A DNA stretch of 64,000 nt from Corynebacterium tuberculostearicum (lineage in GTDB: Bacteria > Actinomycetota > Actinomycetes > Mycobacteriales > Mycobacteriaceae), in contig NZ_CP065972.1 in the NCBI RefSeq assembly GCF_016127015.1, positions 2,108,001-2,172,000 of the forward strand, read 5' to 3'. The notes below the pieces were generated by a model that saw only the letters and a program-made list of their open reading frames with translations, was not told the DNA's origin and did not search any database. This document shows, piece by piece, positions 36,201 through 43,844 of this stretch. Each line of letters begins with the position of its first letter. Position 1 is the first letter of the stretch. Position numbers and translations under genes: made by a program.

Positions 36201-36677
36201 AGCGATGTGGAGGCATCCAACCCGGTCAGCGAGACCATCCACGGCAGCACGGACATTCCGGATACCCCGCCGGTGCGTCTCCAGCCTTCCTCTGCGGTTA
36301 CCGTCCCTGATAACAAGGACTATGCAGCGCTTATCGACGGCAAAACGGCCACCACGTGGTCCACCGAAGAGGAAGACACCGGAGTCCTCGTCACCTTGGA
36401 TACGCCAACGCACCTTGCGGTCCTGCCGGTGGTGCAGTCCAACTCCACTGGGGCGAAGTACGCCGTCTATGGCGTAAATCAGGACAACTTCAATCCGGAG
36501 AATCCACAAGCTGGCTCCCTGCACCAACTGGCCAGGGGCAAGTTCGAAAGCGGCAAGGAAGATATCGAGCTGGAGGAAACCACCGAGCAATTCGACGGCC
36601 TCCTCCTCATGATCACCGAGCTGCCCAAGTCCAATAAGGCAACCATCGCAGACATTGGTCTCGTCGGGCAGCCCTAG
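33249..36677 (+). CDS. murJ: Lipid II flippase MurJ with pseudokinase and extracellular C-terminal domains
   Basis: 1142 residues, far longer than the ~510 of enteric MurJ. Residues ~1-90 are a Pro/Ala/Glu-rich tail; ~90-620 hold 14 membrane segments with 'LLSRITGFLRQMLIGATLG' (TM1 Arg residues), 'ANQIPNLVTEIVLGAVLTSLVVPVLVR' and 'SQLGYVITSRVAAYADAGAP'. Residues ~665-900 form a degenerate kinase-like domain ('GRFRLLQDHGAVTGAQFWQAREQ'); no catalytic HRD or DFG is visible. A single helix (~955-982) leads to an exported discoidin-like domain. The same layout occurs in mycobacterial MviN, where the pseudokinase domain is phosphorylated and recruits FhaA. It flips lipid II for wall growth. Confidence 0.93.
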   Translation: MTDKTGREAEHVEKSPAGVVEPKDAAVPAEHPAPAGARGRIVQASPPAPVPEKRPTPAVKDTTVPPEEDKSALTGRNADNESSNQDVIRATGTMAVATLLSRITGFLRQMLIGATLGATVGTAFSSANQIPNLVTEIVLGAVLTSLVVPVLVRAEKEDTDRGETFVRRLFTLAFSILGIVTIASVVLAPFLTRMMLPEDSKANAVQATSLAFLLLPQILFYGLFALFQAVLNTKNVFGPGAWAPVINNVISISVLLAYRILPGELDPHDPTPVADPHVMLLGLGTTTAVMVQCLILLPYLKKAGINLRPKWGLDARIKQFGGMALAIITYVAISQLGYVITSRVAAYADAGAPLVYQNAWLMLQVPYGVIGVTLLTAIMPRLSRNAADGDVDAVVRDLTLGSKLTFIALIPIVIFMTGFGVPIARALFQYGAYGAESAEQLGLTISFSAFTLIPYALVLLHLRVFYAREEAWTPTFIIAGITLTKIVLTLLAPLMTSNPDRVVILLGTANGFGFVSGAVIGGFLLKRKLGSLGGKAVTQTVLWASGSGLVGLVVSWVLYWGMNFLLPENLPSIVSLIKVAVLGIIFLIATGLVLSKSSLPEVQNLARALQRIPGMSRFIKVDSSKAIELEEPDVPEIQPVFSQDAFNATLVPPPMSAGIVRGPRLVPGAPVSDGRFRLLQDHGAVTGAQFWQAREQSTGRLVALTFVDTNSLAPIAPATPGVAARRSAEISRNTRRLAELELDTVADNIQVLSYRTGCLVVADWFEGTSLKQVAEADNLDPHSVARATAPLFADAAAAHNAGLILGVEHRDRFRVSTDGVVKVAFPAVLDGTSAATDREALSSALELLVESTEPSPKKLRDISEDANLPADEAAQRVEDAHYALDSADEDSREEKMEELQEAQALTLAGIAQRLRDFAPDEPEEAPEALPVKAQVEPDQEDDPAQEPGFGGRGYSGSGVIVIGIFATIFVVAMAALTTWIMSLLSDVEASNPVSETIHGSTDIPDTPPVRLQPSSAVTVPDNKDYAALIDGKTATTWSTEEEDTGVLVTLDTPTHLAVLPVVQSNSTGAKYAVYGVNQDNFNPENPQAGSLHQLARGKFESGKEDIELEETTEQFDGLLLMITELPKSNKATIADIGLVGQP

Positions 36678-36690
36678 GCACAGCCCACAC

Positions 36691-36730
36691 GGCCGAATCG
36701 AGGACACGCCCCTCGATTCGGCCTTCTTTC
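36691..36730 (+). terminator. Terminator after murJ
   Basis: GGCCGAATCGAGG (36691-36703) and CCTCGATTCGGCC (36711-36723) form a perfect 13-bp stem, loop ACACGCC, followed by TTCTTTCTT. It marks the end of the conserved chromosomal segment before the IS island. Confidence 0.93.
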
Positions 36731-36859
36731 TTAAGATTTTCCGCATTCACACCTCTTTGAACTGCACGTTCAAAAATCATTTACTTCACGTGTTGACTAT
36801 TTAGAAGTGGTACTTACACTGTGGGGCGTAACGCACACAACAGCCTTAGGAGTATTCAT

Positions 36860-37702
36860 GGTGCTGTTGCAAAGTTGGGGCAGTAGAAAGACCGGCGTGA
36901 AATAATCAGAGCCATGGGCATCTTCTCCGGTCGGCATTTCCCCCGTGACATCATCCTGTGGGCGGTGCGGTGGTACTGCCGCTACGGCGTGAGCTACCGC
37001 GACCTCGAAGAAATGATGACCGAGCGGGGTGCGCCAGTCTATCACACCACGATCTACCGCTGGGTGCAGAAATACGCCCCTGAGCTGGATAAGCACACTC
37101 GCTGGTACCGGCAGGTACCCGACTGGCAGGCCCGGTCCTGGCGGGTGGATGAGACCTATATCCGGGTCGGCGGCACGTGGTGCTATCTCTACCGGGCTAT
37201 TACCGCCGGTGGGCAGACCTTAGACTTCTACCTCTCACCAAAACGGAATGTGGCTGCGGCCAAGCGTTTCCTGGCCAAGACGCTGCGATCGAATACGACA
37301 GCCGGGTCCCCGCGGGTCATCAACACCGACAAGGCACCAGCTCTGGCCAAGGCAATATCCGAGCTGAAGGCGGAGGGAATCTGCCCTCAGACGGTGGAGC
37401 ACTGGCAGGTGAAATACCTGAACAACGTTCTCGAGGGAGATCATGGCCGACTTAAAAGAATCCTGGGACCGAAGGGGGCGTTCAAAAACCGAATTTCCGC
37501 CTACCGGACGTTGAAAGGGATGGAAGCGATGCATTCATTACCGAAAGGTCAGGGCACGATGTTTGCTTATGGGCACCCCAATCCGGACGCGGTGATCGTC
37601 AACCGGGTCTTCGAGACGGCCTGAGAACGCCGGCACGCAGCGGCCATCAGGAAATGAGAAACTGGGTCGTCTCGGCTCTCCGCCCAACTTTGCAACAGCA
37701 CC
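36860..37702 (+). mobile_element. IS6-family element, copy 1 (843 bp)
   Basis: Ends are GGTGCTGTTGCAAAGTTGGG at 36860 and its inverse complement at the right end (37702). Contains one transposase gene. The 8 bases on either side (GTATTCAT and CAACGTAA) differ, so there is no target duplication. The end sequence and protein are of the IS6100/IS1628-like actinobacterial group; I cannot fix the exact name. Confidence 0.92.
36914..37624 (+). CDS. IS6-family transposase, copy 1
   Basis: 236 residues, full length. N-terminal helix-turn-helix and zinc-less DNA-binding part 'WYCRYGVSYRDLEEMMTERG', then the DDE core: 'WRVDETYIRVGGTWCYLYRA' (first Asp), 'VINTDKAPALAKAI' (second Asp) and 'NNVLEGDHGRLKRILG' (Glu region). 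Compared with copy 3 it has Ala and Tyr in 'GAPVYHTTIY' instead of 'GVPVDHTTIY', and a private Trp in 'EHWQVKYL'; these are changes at usually conserved sites and may weaken activity. Confidence 0.95.
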   Translation: MGIFSGRHFPRDIILWAVRWYCRYGVSYRDLEEMMTERGAPVYHTTIYRWVQKYAPELDKHTRWYRQVPDWQARSWRVDETYIRVGGTWCYLYRAITAGGQTLDFYLSPKRNVAAAKRFLAKTLRSNTTAGSPRVINTDKAPALAKAISELKAEGICPQTVEHWQVKYLNNVLEGDHGRLKRILGPKGAFKNRISAYRTLKGMEAMHSLPKGQGTMFAYGHPNPDAVIVNRVFETA

Positions 37703-37780
37703 CAACGTAACGACCCTTGGACAGACGCCTTCAGGTGAGTGGAGTTTCCAAAGCAATCGTTACACTTGTAATTATGGAGT

Positions 37781-38308
37781 TTGCCTCTATTAAGGTGTGG
37801 TGCGTTGGAAGCTGATGTGTGGGCTCGGGGGTTAACCGAGGCCGAGACGGTCGATGACGTCCGCTTGAATCTTGCGAGAATTGGTGTTTTTTCAAAAACA
37901 GAACTCGTCAACATACCATTACTCAGTTTGACCACGCTCACTGAGCGCTATATTTCTGTTTCAGCTAAAGAGCAAGAGCAGACTGATGATATTTATCAGA
38001 ATTTGCTCGTGAAGCAGACCGACGAGTTTGGCGAAGCGATAAAAAGATTGAGCGCGGATCCTTATTCTTTCGTGTTTTCAGTGCTCAACCAGCCCGACAG
38101 AGTTACGGGTGAGTTTGCGGCGGCGCTGCAGTTGAGGTCAACGAAACGTATTGGAAAGATGACTGCGCAGATTTGGGCCGGTATGTTTTGCCAAGCCGGG
38201 ATAGAACACCTTCTCCATACTGGGAAAAACTGGAAAGCGCATCCTCTCGCCGCAGTCTTTGGGAGTTCCCCTAGGACTACTTACTTGCCTGTCCATAAGC
38301 ACCGATGA
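37781..38308 (+). CDS. Hypothetical protein in IS island
   Basis: Up to 175 residues from a TTG at 37781; later TTG/GTG starts at 37805 and 37817 are possible, and an ATG at 37774 is in another frame that closes after 13 codons, so the true start is unclear or there is a frameshift at the 5' end. Codon use and lower GC differ from the core genes. The middle is helical ('LSLTTLTERYISVSAKEQEQTDDIYQNLLVKQTDEFGEAIKRL'). No family recognised. It begins 79 bases after IS copy 1. Confidence 0.4.
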   Translation: MPLLRCGALEADVWARGLTEAETVDDVRLNLARIGVFSKTELVNIPLLSLTTLTERYISVSAKEQEQTDDIYQNLLVKQTDEFGEAIKRLSADPYSFVFSVLNQPDRVTGEFAAALQLRSTKRIGKMTAQIWAGMFCQAGIEHLLHTGKNWKAHPLAAVFGSSPRTTYLPVHKHR

Positions 38309-38487
38309 CCGTCTGGCTGTTCATCAACTACGTAGGTTGATTCTGAAATCTGAAGTGTCCCGGGTTTTGTTCTGTTTGAGTACACCCAAGCGCCACAATC
38401 TGCACCGTTCGCCATGGATTGCCCCAGCCTTTTGCTGTAGTTTCTACTGCTTCTACAGAAAGCAAACACGCTTTGAGCTCGTTCGAG

Positions 38488-39198
38488 TTACTGGAGCTTG
38501 AACCCTACGACGTCTACTTCGTCATCGGCAGCTAATCCGGGATAGTGAGTATCTAGCGCTTCCTGAAGCTCGGAAAGAGAGCCAAAACCGTCATTTCTAG
38601 CTTGCTTTTCCGACAATTCACTTCGCTGGGTAGAGACAACGGACGTAACCTGTGCCGGAATAGTGACGACCTCTCCGGATTCTTTCTCGAAGACAATTTG
38701 GGCACTTCCTTCATGGAAAGGATCATCTACCCGGATGGTTTGTTGCTTTTCTCCGCTACGAATTGATTCCTCGTAGCCTTCCCACATGTAGATGCGCTGC
38801 TCTTGTTCCATATTTCGCCAGTTGAATGCGAATGGCAAGAGTTCTTCTACGGTAGGTGCTTCAAGTCCATTGCTTCCGCGCACGATGCACCGAATGGACG
38901 GATCAACATCAAAAAGCACCTGGCGGCATTTACCGCAGGGAGGAATAACTTGACCAGTAGGTCCGTATACGGCGGCTACTGCTTGGATTGGGTCCTCTGG
39001 ATAACTAGCAGCATGGTTGGCTAAAGCCGAGATCTCCCCGCAAGGACCACCGAGGAAATGGTGCGCGTTCAAACCGAGTACGTGTTTTCCTGATTTGGTA
39101 AGGAGCGCTGCGGCTACAGTGTGGTCTTCTCCGTCTTGAAAACGCTGTGCATGGGTAGTTGCTTTGGCCAGTAAATTTCGAAGTTCGTTGGTAATCAC
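38488..39198 (-). CDS. Cytidine deaminase-like / ASCH domain fusion
   Basis: 236 residues, two domains. Residues ~1-128: cytidine/blasticidin-S deaminase fold, with 'HFLGGPCGEISALANHA' (zinc Cys and proton-shuttle Glu; Gly replaces the usual Ala of C/H-A-E) and 'GQVIPPCGKCRQVLFD' (Pro-Cys-x-x-Cys zinc ligands), followed by 'LLPFAFNW'. Residues ~133-236: ASCH-like domain, opening 'IYMWEGYEESIRSGEKQQTIRVDDP', as in YqfB/EVE-PUA-fold proteins. ASCH members bind RNA or, in YqfB, hydrolyse N4-acetylcytidine to cytidine; joined to a deaminase this suggests salvage of modified cytidine, an inference. Single gene in the IS island; not next to other nucleotide genes except a decayed PRTase. Confidence 0.8.
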   Translation of the reverse strand: MITNELRNLLAKATTHAQRFQDGEDHTVAAALLTKSGKHVLGLNAHHFLGGPCGEISALANHAASYPEDPIQAVAAVYGPTGQVIPPCGKCRQVLFDVDPSIRCIVRGSNGLEAPTVEELLPFAFNWRNMEQEQRIYMWEGYEESIRSGEKQQTIRVDDPFHEGSAQIVFEKESGEVVTIPAQVTSVVSTQRSELSEKQARNDGFGSLSELQEALDTHYPGLAADDEVDVVGFKLQ

Positions 39199-39255
39199 TC
39201 TTTAAGGGTAATAAATGCTAACGCGCTTGATCTATGCGAAGACAGAGATCGGGAA

Positions 39256-39427
39256 CACCCCCCGGATCATTTTCAGACAGGGACGAAAATAAGCCATACC
39301 GAAGCCAGCGACTAGTTCCACTGCCACAAGGCAGAAGGAACGCAGATAAACATAGCCTGCCCCAGCATGGGGCTAGGAGTACGAATCCTGGGCTCCTTCA
39401 AGCGGAACTGCCAACAACGTAATGGGA
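39256..39427 (+). ncRNA. Structured repeated block, copy B
   Basis: 172 bases, the counterpart of 15771-15943. Here the hairpin is GTTCC-A-CTGCC-ACAA-GGCAG-AA-GGAAC and the next is GCCCC-AGCAT-GGGGC, both perfect. The 5' junction reads GGGAA then CACCCCCC, and sequence similarity to copy A ends at AATGGGA. It lies alone between the deaminase-ASCH gene and merA with no transposase. A 62-codon open frame covers it and ends LPTT at the TAA of GTAATGGGA, but the frame is broken in copy A. Confidence 0.5.
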
Positions 39428-39449
39428 TTAGGCTGGGATCTGGCGCGGG

Positions 39450-40892
39450 TCAGGAGGCGCAGCAGGAGAGTTTGGAGACGTCGGTGGTGAAGGACTGTGC
39501 GGCGATTTTGATCCCTTCGGCCATGGTCAGGTATGGGCACCAGAGGTTCGCGACCTGGTCAACGGTCATGCCGGCCTCGAGGATGTAGACTCCGGCGGCG
39601 GCCAGGTCACCGGCCTCCTTGCCGACGGCGGTGATCCCCACAATCCGTCCGGTGTCGGCGTCGGCGACGATTTTGATGAAGCCGCGGGTGTCCCGGTTCA
39701 CCAGTGCCCGGGGAACGTATTCCAGGGGCAGGACCCGGCATTCACACCGGATGCCCGCCTCGTTGGCTTCCTTGTCGGTCATGCCGACCGCGGCCAGTGA
39801 CGGGCTGGTGAACGTCACGCGGGGCAGGTGCCGGTAGTCGACCTCGCGCCCGGCGTTGTTGAAGGCGTTCTCCACCATCAGGGTTCCGTGGGCGGACGCG
39901 ACGTAGACGAATTCTCGGTGCCCGGTCACATCCCCTGCGGCCCAGATCCTGGGGTTGGAGCTGGCGAGTGTGCTCTCGACCAGGATCTGGCCGGTGTCGC
40001 CGGTCTTGACGCCGACGGCGTCCAGGTTCAGTCCGTCGGTGACGGCGCGTCGGCCGGTGGCTACCAGCAGCTTTGCGGCGCGGAATTCCTCCTGGCCCCC
40101 GGCGACCGTGGCGGTGACAAGGACCTCTGCGCCGGCGGGATCTGTGCGGACCGAAGTTACGGCTGCGCGGCGGACCACGCGGATGCCCTCGTCGGCGAAG
40201 ACGCCCATCAGCGCACGGGAGGCTTCCGGTTCCTCGTGCGAGGCAAGCCTGGAGCGGACCAGCAAGGTCACTTTGGATCCGAGGCGGGCAAAAAGCTGCG
40301 CCTGCTCCAGGGCCACGTACCCGCCGCCGAAGACGATCAGGGACTCGGGCACCTCGTTCAGTTCCATGGCGGTGGTCGAGGTCAGGTAGTTGACTTCATC
40401 CAGTCCCGGCACCGGGGGTGCCCACGGGGTCGAACCGGTCGCGACCAGATAATGGGCGGCGGTCAGGGAGTCGCGGGTGCCGTCGGGTCCGGTGATTTCC
40501 AGGACCGGTTCCTCCGGGGTGCCGGCGAACACCGCGGTGCCCTGGCGCAGGTCCCATCCGTAGTCGGCGGCCAGATCCACGTATTTATCCGAGCGCATTC
40601 CCTCGACCAGGGAGCGTTTCCCGTCTATCAGTACACCCATGTCCACCGGGGCGGCGGAAGTGCTGATCCCGGGGAACCTTCCGGTCGCATCCACAGCGAC
40701 ATGCCGGGCTTCGGCGGCGGCCAGCAGGGCTTTGGAGGGAACGCACCCGGTGTTCACACAGGTCCCGCCCACCGTGGAGCGTTCGATCATCACGACCCGA
40801 TTGCCCAGCTTGGTGGCCCGGATGGCGGCGGCGAAGGCGCCGCCTCCGGAACCGATCACGGCTAAATCAAAATCTGGTGCTGCCTCAGGCAT
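39450..40892 (-). CDS. merA: Mercury(II) reductase
   Basis: 480 residues; reduces Hg(II) to volatile Hg(0) with NADPH and FAD. FAD fingerprint 'LAVIGSGGGAFAAAIRATKLG', redox-active 'GGTCVNTGCVPSKALLAAAE', NADPH motif 'VFGGGYVALEQAQLFARLG', FAD C-terminal 'PRIWAAGDVTG', and the terminal Cys pair near the end ('LSCCAS') that hands Hg to the active site. The N-terminal heavy-metal domain of Tn501 MerA is absent, as in many actinobacterial versions. AAGGAGG lies upstream of ATG 40892. It has its own MerR-type operator. Confidence 0.96.
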   Translation of the reverse strand: MPEAAPDFDLAVIGSGGGAFAAAIRATKLGNRVVMIERSTVGGTCVNTGCVPSKALLAAAEARHVAVDATGRFPGISTSAAPVDMGVLIDGKRSLVEGMRSDKYVDLAADYGWDLRQGTAVFAGTPEEPVLEITGPDGTRDSLTAAHYLVATGSTPWAPPVPGLDEVNYLTSTTAMELNEVPESLIVFGGGYVALEQAQLFARLGSKVTLLVRSRLASHEEPEASRALMGVFADEGIRVVRRAAVTSVRTDPAGAEVLVTATVAGGQEEFRAAKLLVATGRRAVTDGLNLDAVGVKTGDTGQILVESTLASSNPRIWAAGDVTGHREFVYVASAHGTLMVENAFNNAGREVDYRHLPRVTFTSPSLAAVGMTDKEANEAGIRCECRVLPLEYVPRALVNRDTRGFIKIVADADTGRIVGITAVGKEAGDLAAAGVYILEAGMTVDQVANLWCPYLTMAEGIKIAAQSFTTDVSKLSCCAS

Positions 40893-40961
40893 TAGTCCTC
40901 CTTGGAGTCTCGAATGAACACCCCGGGGGGCGTTCCTTTTTGCATGCTGTCCCCAGTCTGC

Positions 40962-40986
40962 ACCTTCCCCTGCACGGGAAGGTCAA
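40962..40986 (-). promoter_or_regulatory. MerR-type operator/promoter of merA
   Basis: ACCTTCCC (40962-40969) and GGGAAGGT (40976-40983) form an 8-bp dyad. On the minus strand TTGACC is followed by a 19-base spacer containing the dyad, as MerR promoters require; the -10 (GCAGAC) is weak. Dyad matches the one at 42995-43016. Confidence 0.75.
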
Positions 40987-41012
40987 GAACGGGAGCGAAG
41001 AGATCGGTGTTG

Positions 41013-41561
41013 CTACGGAAGTGTTGTGTCAAGAAATTCCTTCAGGGCATCGGCCTTCATGGGCCGGGAATCGGCCCGGCCCAGGATGTCACCGTCAGGT
41101 GCGATGACGACGGTACTGTCCAGGGATGTGACCGCGTACTTTTGGGTGAGTTCCCCGGTCCGGTCGACAACGAAGGGGTATCCGGGTGTGCCGGCCATTT
41201 CGCGGAACTGGTCCACTTGGGTTTTTGTGGTCTCCGGCGTCACGTCCACGGCGACGAAGTCTGCCTTATCGGCATATTCCTGTTCCAGTTCCTTCATCGC
41301 TTCTGCCTGCGGAACGCAGGTATAGCACCAGCTCGCCATGAAATACAGCACTGTCGGGCGGGTGGAAGGGACGGTGAGGGCCTTGCCGTCCACAGATGTG
41401 ATCTCGATCCTGTCCACGTTGTTTGCGCCCGCTGGCCCGGCGGCGGGAGCGGTTTCGCTCCCGCGGTTCAACGCAGTGAGGGCCAGGACCAGGATGAGGG
41501 CCGCGGCCGCTACGACGGCAGTAATGGTGAAGATCCGCCGGTGGTTTCTGGTCGTTGTCAT
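41013..41561 (-). CDS. TlpA-like redoxin of the mer operon
   Basis: 182 residues: N-terminal membrane anchor (about 12-33), then a thioredoxin-like domain with 'LYFMASWCYTCVPQAEAMKELE' (Cys-Tyr-Thr-Cys), 'DVTPETTKTQVDQFREMAGTPGYPF' and cis-Pro region 'YAVTSLDSTVVIAPDG'. Acts outside the membrane, presumably reduced by the adjacent CcdA protein. Start ATG 41561 overlaps the CcdA stop by four bases. Found in actinobacterial mer operons, where the pair may keep mercury-binding cysteines reduced; that role is an inference. Confidence 0.85.
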   Translation of the reverse strand: MTTTRNHRRIFTITAVVAAAALILVLALTALNRGSETAPAAGPAGANNVDRIEITSVDGKALTVPSTRPTVLYFMASWCYTCVPQAEAMKELEQEYADKADFVAVDVTPETTKTQVDQFREMAGTPGYPFVVDRTGELTQKYAVTSLDSTVVIAPDGDILGRADSRPMKADALKEFLDTTLP

Positions 41562-42523
41562 GGGTTTCCTTTCTGGTTGGTGCGCCCTGGCGCCGTGTCG
41601 GGAAGAAGATGTTCCGGGCCGCAGCACGCTTCGGTGCTGTCGCTGCTCTCAGCCCCATCCGTGATTGCGCTGTTGTCCTGTGCCTTGCTTTTACTGCGGC
41701 GCCGCAGGGCCAGGGCCGCGGCGGCGAGGACGGCGGCCACCGCGGTGAGGGTGATGATGGGCCAGTTGCCCGAGATGAAACCGGACAGCGCCACGCTGGC
41801 TTCGGTGACCGTCCCGCCCATGATCTCCCCGGCCTGCCCGCCGGACAGGGCCGGAACCCAGTAGAGCAACAGGTAGATCCCTGCGAGGATAAGCGCGGCT
41901 CCGCCGAGACGATTAACAAACGGCAGGATCCTTCGGACGTGGCGTGCCAGGACGTCCCGCGCTACCGCTGCACCGAGGGACAGAAGGACCAGCACCACCG
42001 AGGAGCCCAAGGCGTAGGCGGCGAAGACCGCCAGCAGCCCGGCCAGGCTCCCGGTGGACACAGCCTGGGCGACAACAGCCAGCAGCAGGGCCAGGCTGCA
42101 AGAGAGCGCAGCCACCGCATAGGCCACCCCGTAGCCAAAGACCGCCCTGAGGCCCGAACTGGTCCCGTCCGTCTTCAGAATCCGGGGCAGGTTCAACCTC
42201 GCCCCGGGCAGCTGCCATCCGAACACCATGCCAAGGCCGGCAACCACAATAACCGCTCCGATCAGCGCCGCCGCCCAGGGAAGCGCCGACGCCACCGACC
42301 GCAGGCCTACAGCGGCGAGCAGGCCGGCCGTAACAAAGACAGTGGCGAAACCGGCGCTGAGGGCAACCCCGGCCTGAAGACCTGCAAGCAACGGCCGCTT
42401 CCGTCCCGCACCCGGGCCTGAACCAATGAAATACGCCAGATAGGTTGGCAGCATCGCAAACCCGCATGGATTCACCGTGGCAAGCATTCCGGTCAGAAAG
42501 GCCAGACCCAAAACACCCGTCAT
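41558..42523 (-). CDS. CcdA/DsbD-like thiol-disulfide transmembrane protein
   Basis: 321 residues with six to seven membrane segments. The CcdA signature 'LATVNPCGFAMLPTYLAYF' (Cys after Asn-Pro) begins the first segment and 'AVAALSCSLALLLAVVAQ' supplies the second reactive Cys; these pass electrons from cytoplasmic thioredoxin to the exported redoxin encoded next. The C-terminal tail ('STEACCGPEHLL') adds a Cys pair that may bind mercury. Coupled by ATGA overlap to the redoxin gene. Confidence 0.88.
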   Translation of the reverse strand: MTGVLGLAFLTGMLATVNPCGFAMLPTYLAYFIGSGPGAGRKRPLLAGLQAGVALSAGFATVFVTAGLLAAVGLRSVASALPWAAALIGAVIVVAGLGMVFGWQLPGARLNLPRILKTDGTSSGLRAVFGYGVAYAVAALSCSLALLLAVVAQAVSTGSLAGLLAVFAAYALGSSVVLVLLSLGAAVARDVLARHVRRILPFVNRLGGAALILAGIYLLLYWVPALSGGQAGEIMGGTVTEASVALSGFISGNWPIITLTAVAAVLAAAALALRRRSKSKAQDNSAITDGAESSDSTEACCGPEHLLPDTAPGRTNQKGNP

Positions 42524-42541
42524 CCCTGTGACCCCGCATCC

Positions 42542-42898
42542 TCAGAAGCACCGGCCCGGGACTGCCCGGACCGCTCCTGCTCCGACGATGAATGAGGTGT
42601 TGGAGTAGAACCCGCGGACAGGCTGGCCCCCCGGGCGGGAACGGGCGCAACAATCCGTCCCCGGGCTGCCCCGACGCTGCGCCCGCAGGAGCAGGGCCCC
42701 CGCGGCAAGGGCTGCGGCGGCAATGAACCAGAGGTTGCCGGCCATTGCGCCGGCCGCGGCGAAAACACCGGCTGCAGCCGTCAGAACGGGTACCCCGCAG
42801 CACACCAGCGCCACCATCACAACACCAAGGAAGGACAGCAGAGTGCCTGCCGCAAGCACCAGGCCAGAGCGCTTCCGGCCCTTCACTTTTATTGACAT
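42542..42898 (-). CDS. Small MerT-like mercury-associated membrane protein
   Basis: 118 residues starting MSIKVKGRKRSG. Three hydrophobic segments; the first holds a Cys pair ('VMVALVCCGVPVLTAAAG', about residue 31), the hallmark of MerT/MerE-type Hg(II) importers, and a second Cys pair lies in the cytoplasmic stretch 'GTDCCARSR'. First gene of the minus-strand mer operon, just under the MerR-controlled promoter. The last ~30 residues ('FYSNTSFIVGAGAVRAVPGRCF') look unlike family tails. Confidence 0.65.
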   Translation of the reverse strand: MSIKVKGRKRSGLVLAAGTLLSFLGVVMVALVCCGVPVLTAAAGVFAAAGAMAGNLWFIAAAALAAGALLLRAQRRGSPGTDCCARSRPGGQPVRGFYSNTSFIVGAGAVRAVPGRCF

Positions 42899-42988
42899 GA
42901 TCATCCCTTCATATGTCCGGCTCGTGTCCGGAACCCCGACAGGGGACCCCAACACGAAACCGGACGGCCAGTAGTACGTCACACCCCA

Positions 42989-43019
42989 TTATCAACCTTC
43001 CACTAAGGGGGAAGGTCAA
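42989..43019 (-). promoter_or_regulatory. MerR-controlled promoter of the mer operon
   Basis: On the minus strand: -35 TTGACC (43014-43019), exactly 19-base spacer, -10 TGATAA (42989-42994). The spacer holds the dyad ACCTTCC (42995-43001) / GGAAGGT (43010-43016). The over-long spacer is the diagnostic feature of MerR-family activated promoters. Confidence 0.88.
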
Positions 43020-43119
43020 GCTGGCGACGGGACCTGTTGGTTTGCGGGTGCCGATGCGGAACGTTCCAGTACGATGGAAGGGTCATATGCGATTTTTTGG
43101 AACGAGATGAGGACCCGAA

Positions 43120-43509
43120 ATGCGAATCGGTGAAGTTGCTGATGCTGCCGGTATAACAACCAAGACGATCAGGTTCTATGAGGACCGGGGCCTGCTCCCA
43201 CCGGCTGAGCGCTCGGCCAACGGCTATCGTGACTACACCCACGACACCCTCAGCCGCCTCGAATTCATTCGCCGCAGCCAAATCGCCGGGCTGACCCTGG
43301 CGCAGATCCAGGACATTCTGCGGATCCGCGATAGCGGTTTGACGCCTTGCACCCACGTACGGGATGTCCTGGGGAAACAGTTGCAGGACCTGGACCGGAA
43401 AATCGCGGAGCTCACCGCGCTCCGGGTGACCGTGGCCGAACAATATGCAACCGCCGAGGTGGCCGACCCTCAGCGCTGCGATGCTGAACAAATCTGCAGT
43501 TACATCTGA
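43120..43509 (+). CDS. merR: Mercury-responsive MerR regulator
   Basis: 129 residues. N-terminal winged helix 'MRIGEVADAAGITTKTIRFYEDRGLLPP' with wing 'RSANGYRDYT', then the long dimerisation helix. Three cysteines fit the Hg-binding set: one in 'SGLTPCTHVRDVL' (about residue 79) and two in the C-terminal 'PQRCDAEQICSYI'. It represses and, with Hg, activates the divergent operon by untwisting the 19-base spacer. Divergent from the operon with the operator between. Confidence 0.9.
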   Translation: MRIGEVADAAGITTKTIRFYEDRGLLPPAERSANGYRDYTHDTLSRLEFIRRSQIAGLTLAQIQDILRIRDSGLTPCTHVRDVLGKQLQDLDRKIAELTALRVTVAEQYATAEVADPQRCDAEQICSYI

Positions 43510-43571
43510 GCCCGCCGCAGGCTAAGGGGCTTCACTGAGCCGGCTCCCGCCGCGGCCAGTGCCGTCCGCAG

Positions 43572-43844
43572 TTACGCAGCACCCGGCTCCACGGCACGGA
43601 AGACCTCCGTGCCCGCGGCGTCCAGGATTACAGCGGTGCTTACCTGGTTTATCCGGTAGGCGGTGATGAGCCGCGTATCGGTATCAAAGGCAAAGGCCAG
43701 GGATGACGCCCCATTTCCGGCCAGGAATTCCCTGATTTCATCGGCCGTCTCGTAGGACGCGATGTCCACCGCGACATAGTTCACGGCAGCAGGAGAGCTT
43801 CGCTGGACCTTGGCAAGCACCCGGGCTCCCGGCTCGAGGGTCAA
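43572..43844 (-). pseudogene. TlpA-like redoxin fragment (C-terminal half)
   Basis: 90 residues beginning at a weak start. 'VLAKVQRSSPAAVNYVAVDIASYETADEIREFL' and 'AYRINQVSTAVILDAAGTEVFR' match the second half of a TlpA/ResA-type redoxin, but the Cys-x-x-Cys half is missing. The upstream side ends in unrelated sequence. It lies convergent to merR and is probably the remnant left by recombination at the edge of the mer module. Confidence 0.6.

Noticed and set aside
36779..36796. Eighth parS site
   Set aside because: CTTCACGTGTTG matches only half of the palindrome.
39234..39422. 62-residue protein covering structured block B
   Set aside because: The frame is broken in copy A by a 2-base indel that preserves the hairpin; RNA rather than protein constraint. 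A decayed TnpB C-terminus cannot be fully excluded.
39828..40865. 345-codon plus-strand frame opposite merA
   Set aside because: Gly-rich antisense shadow of merA.
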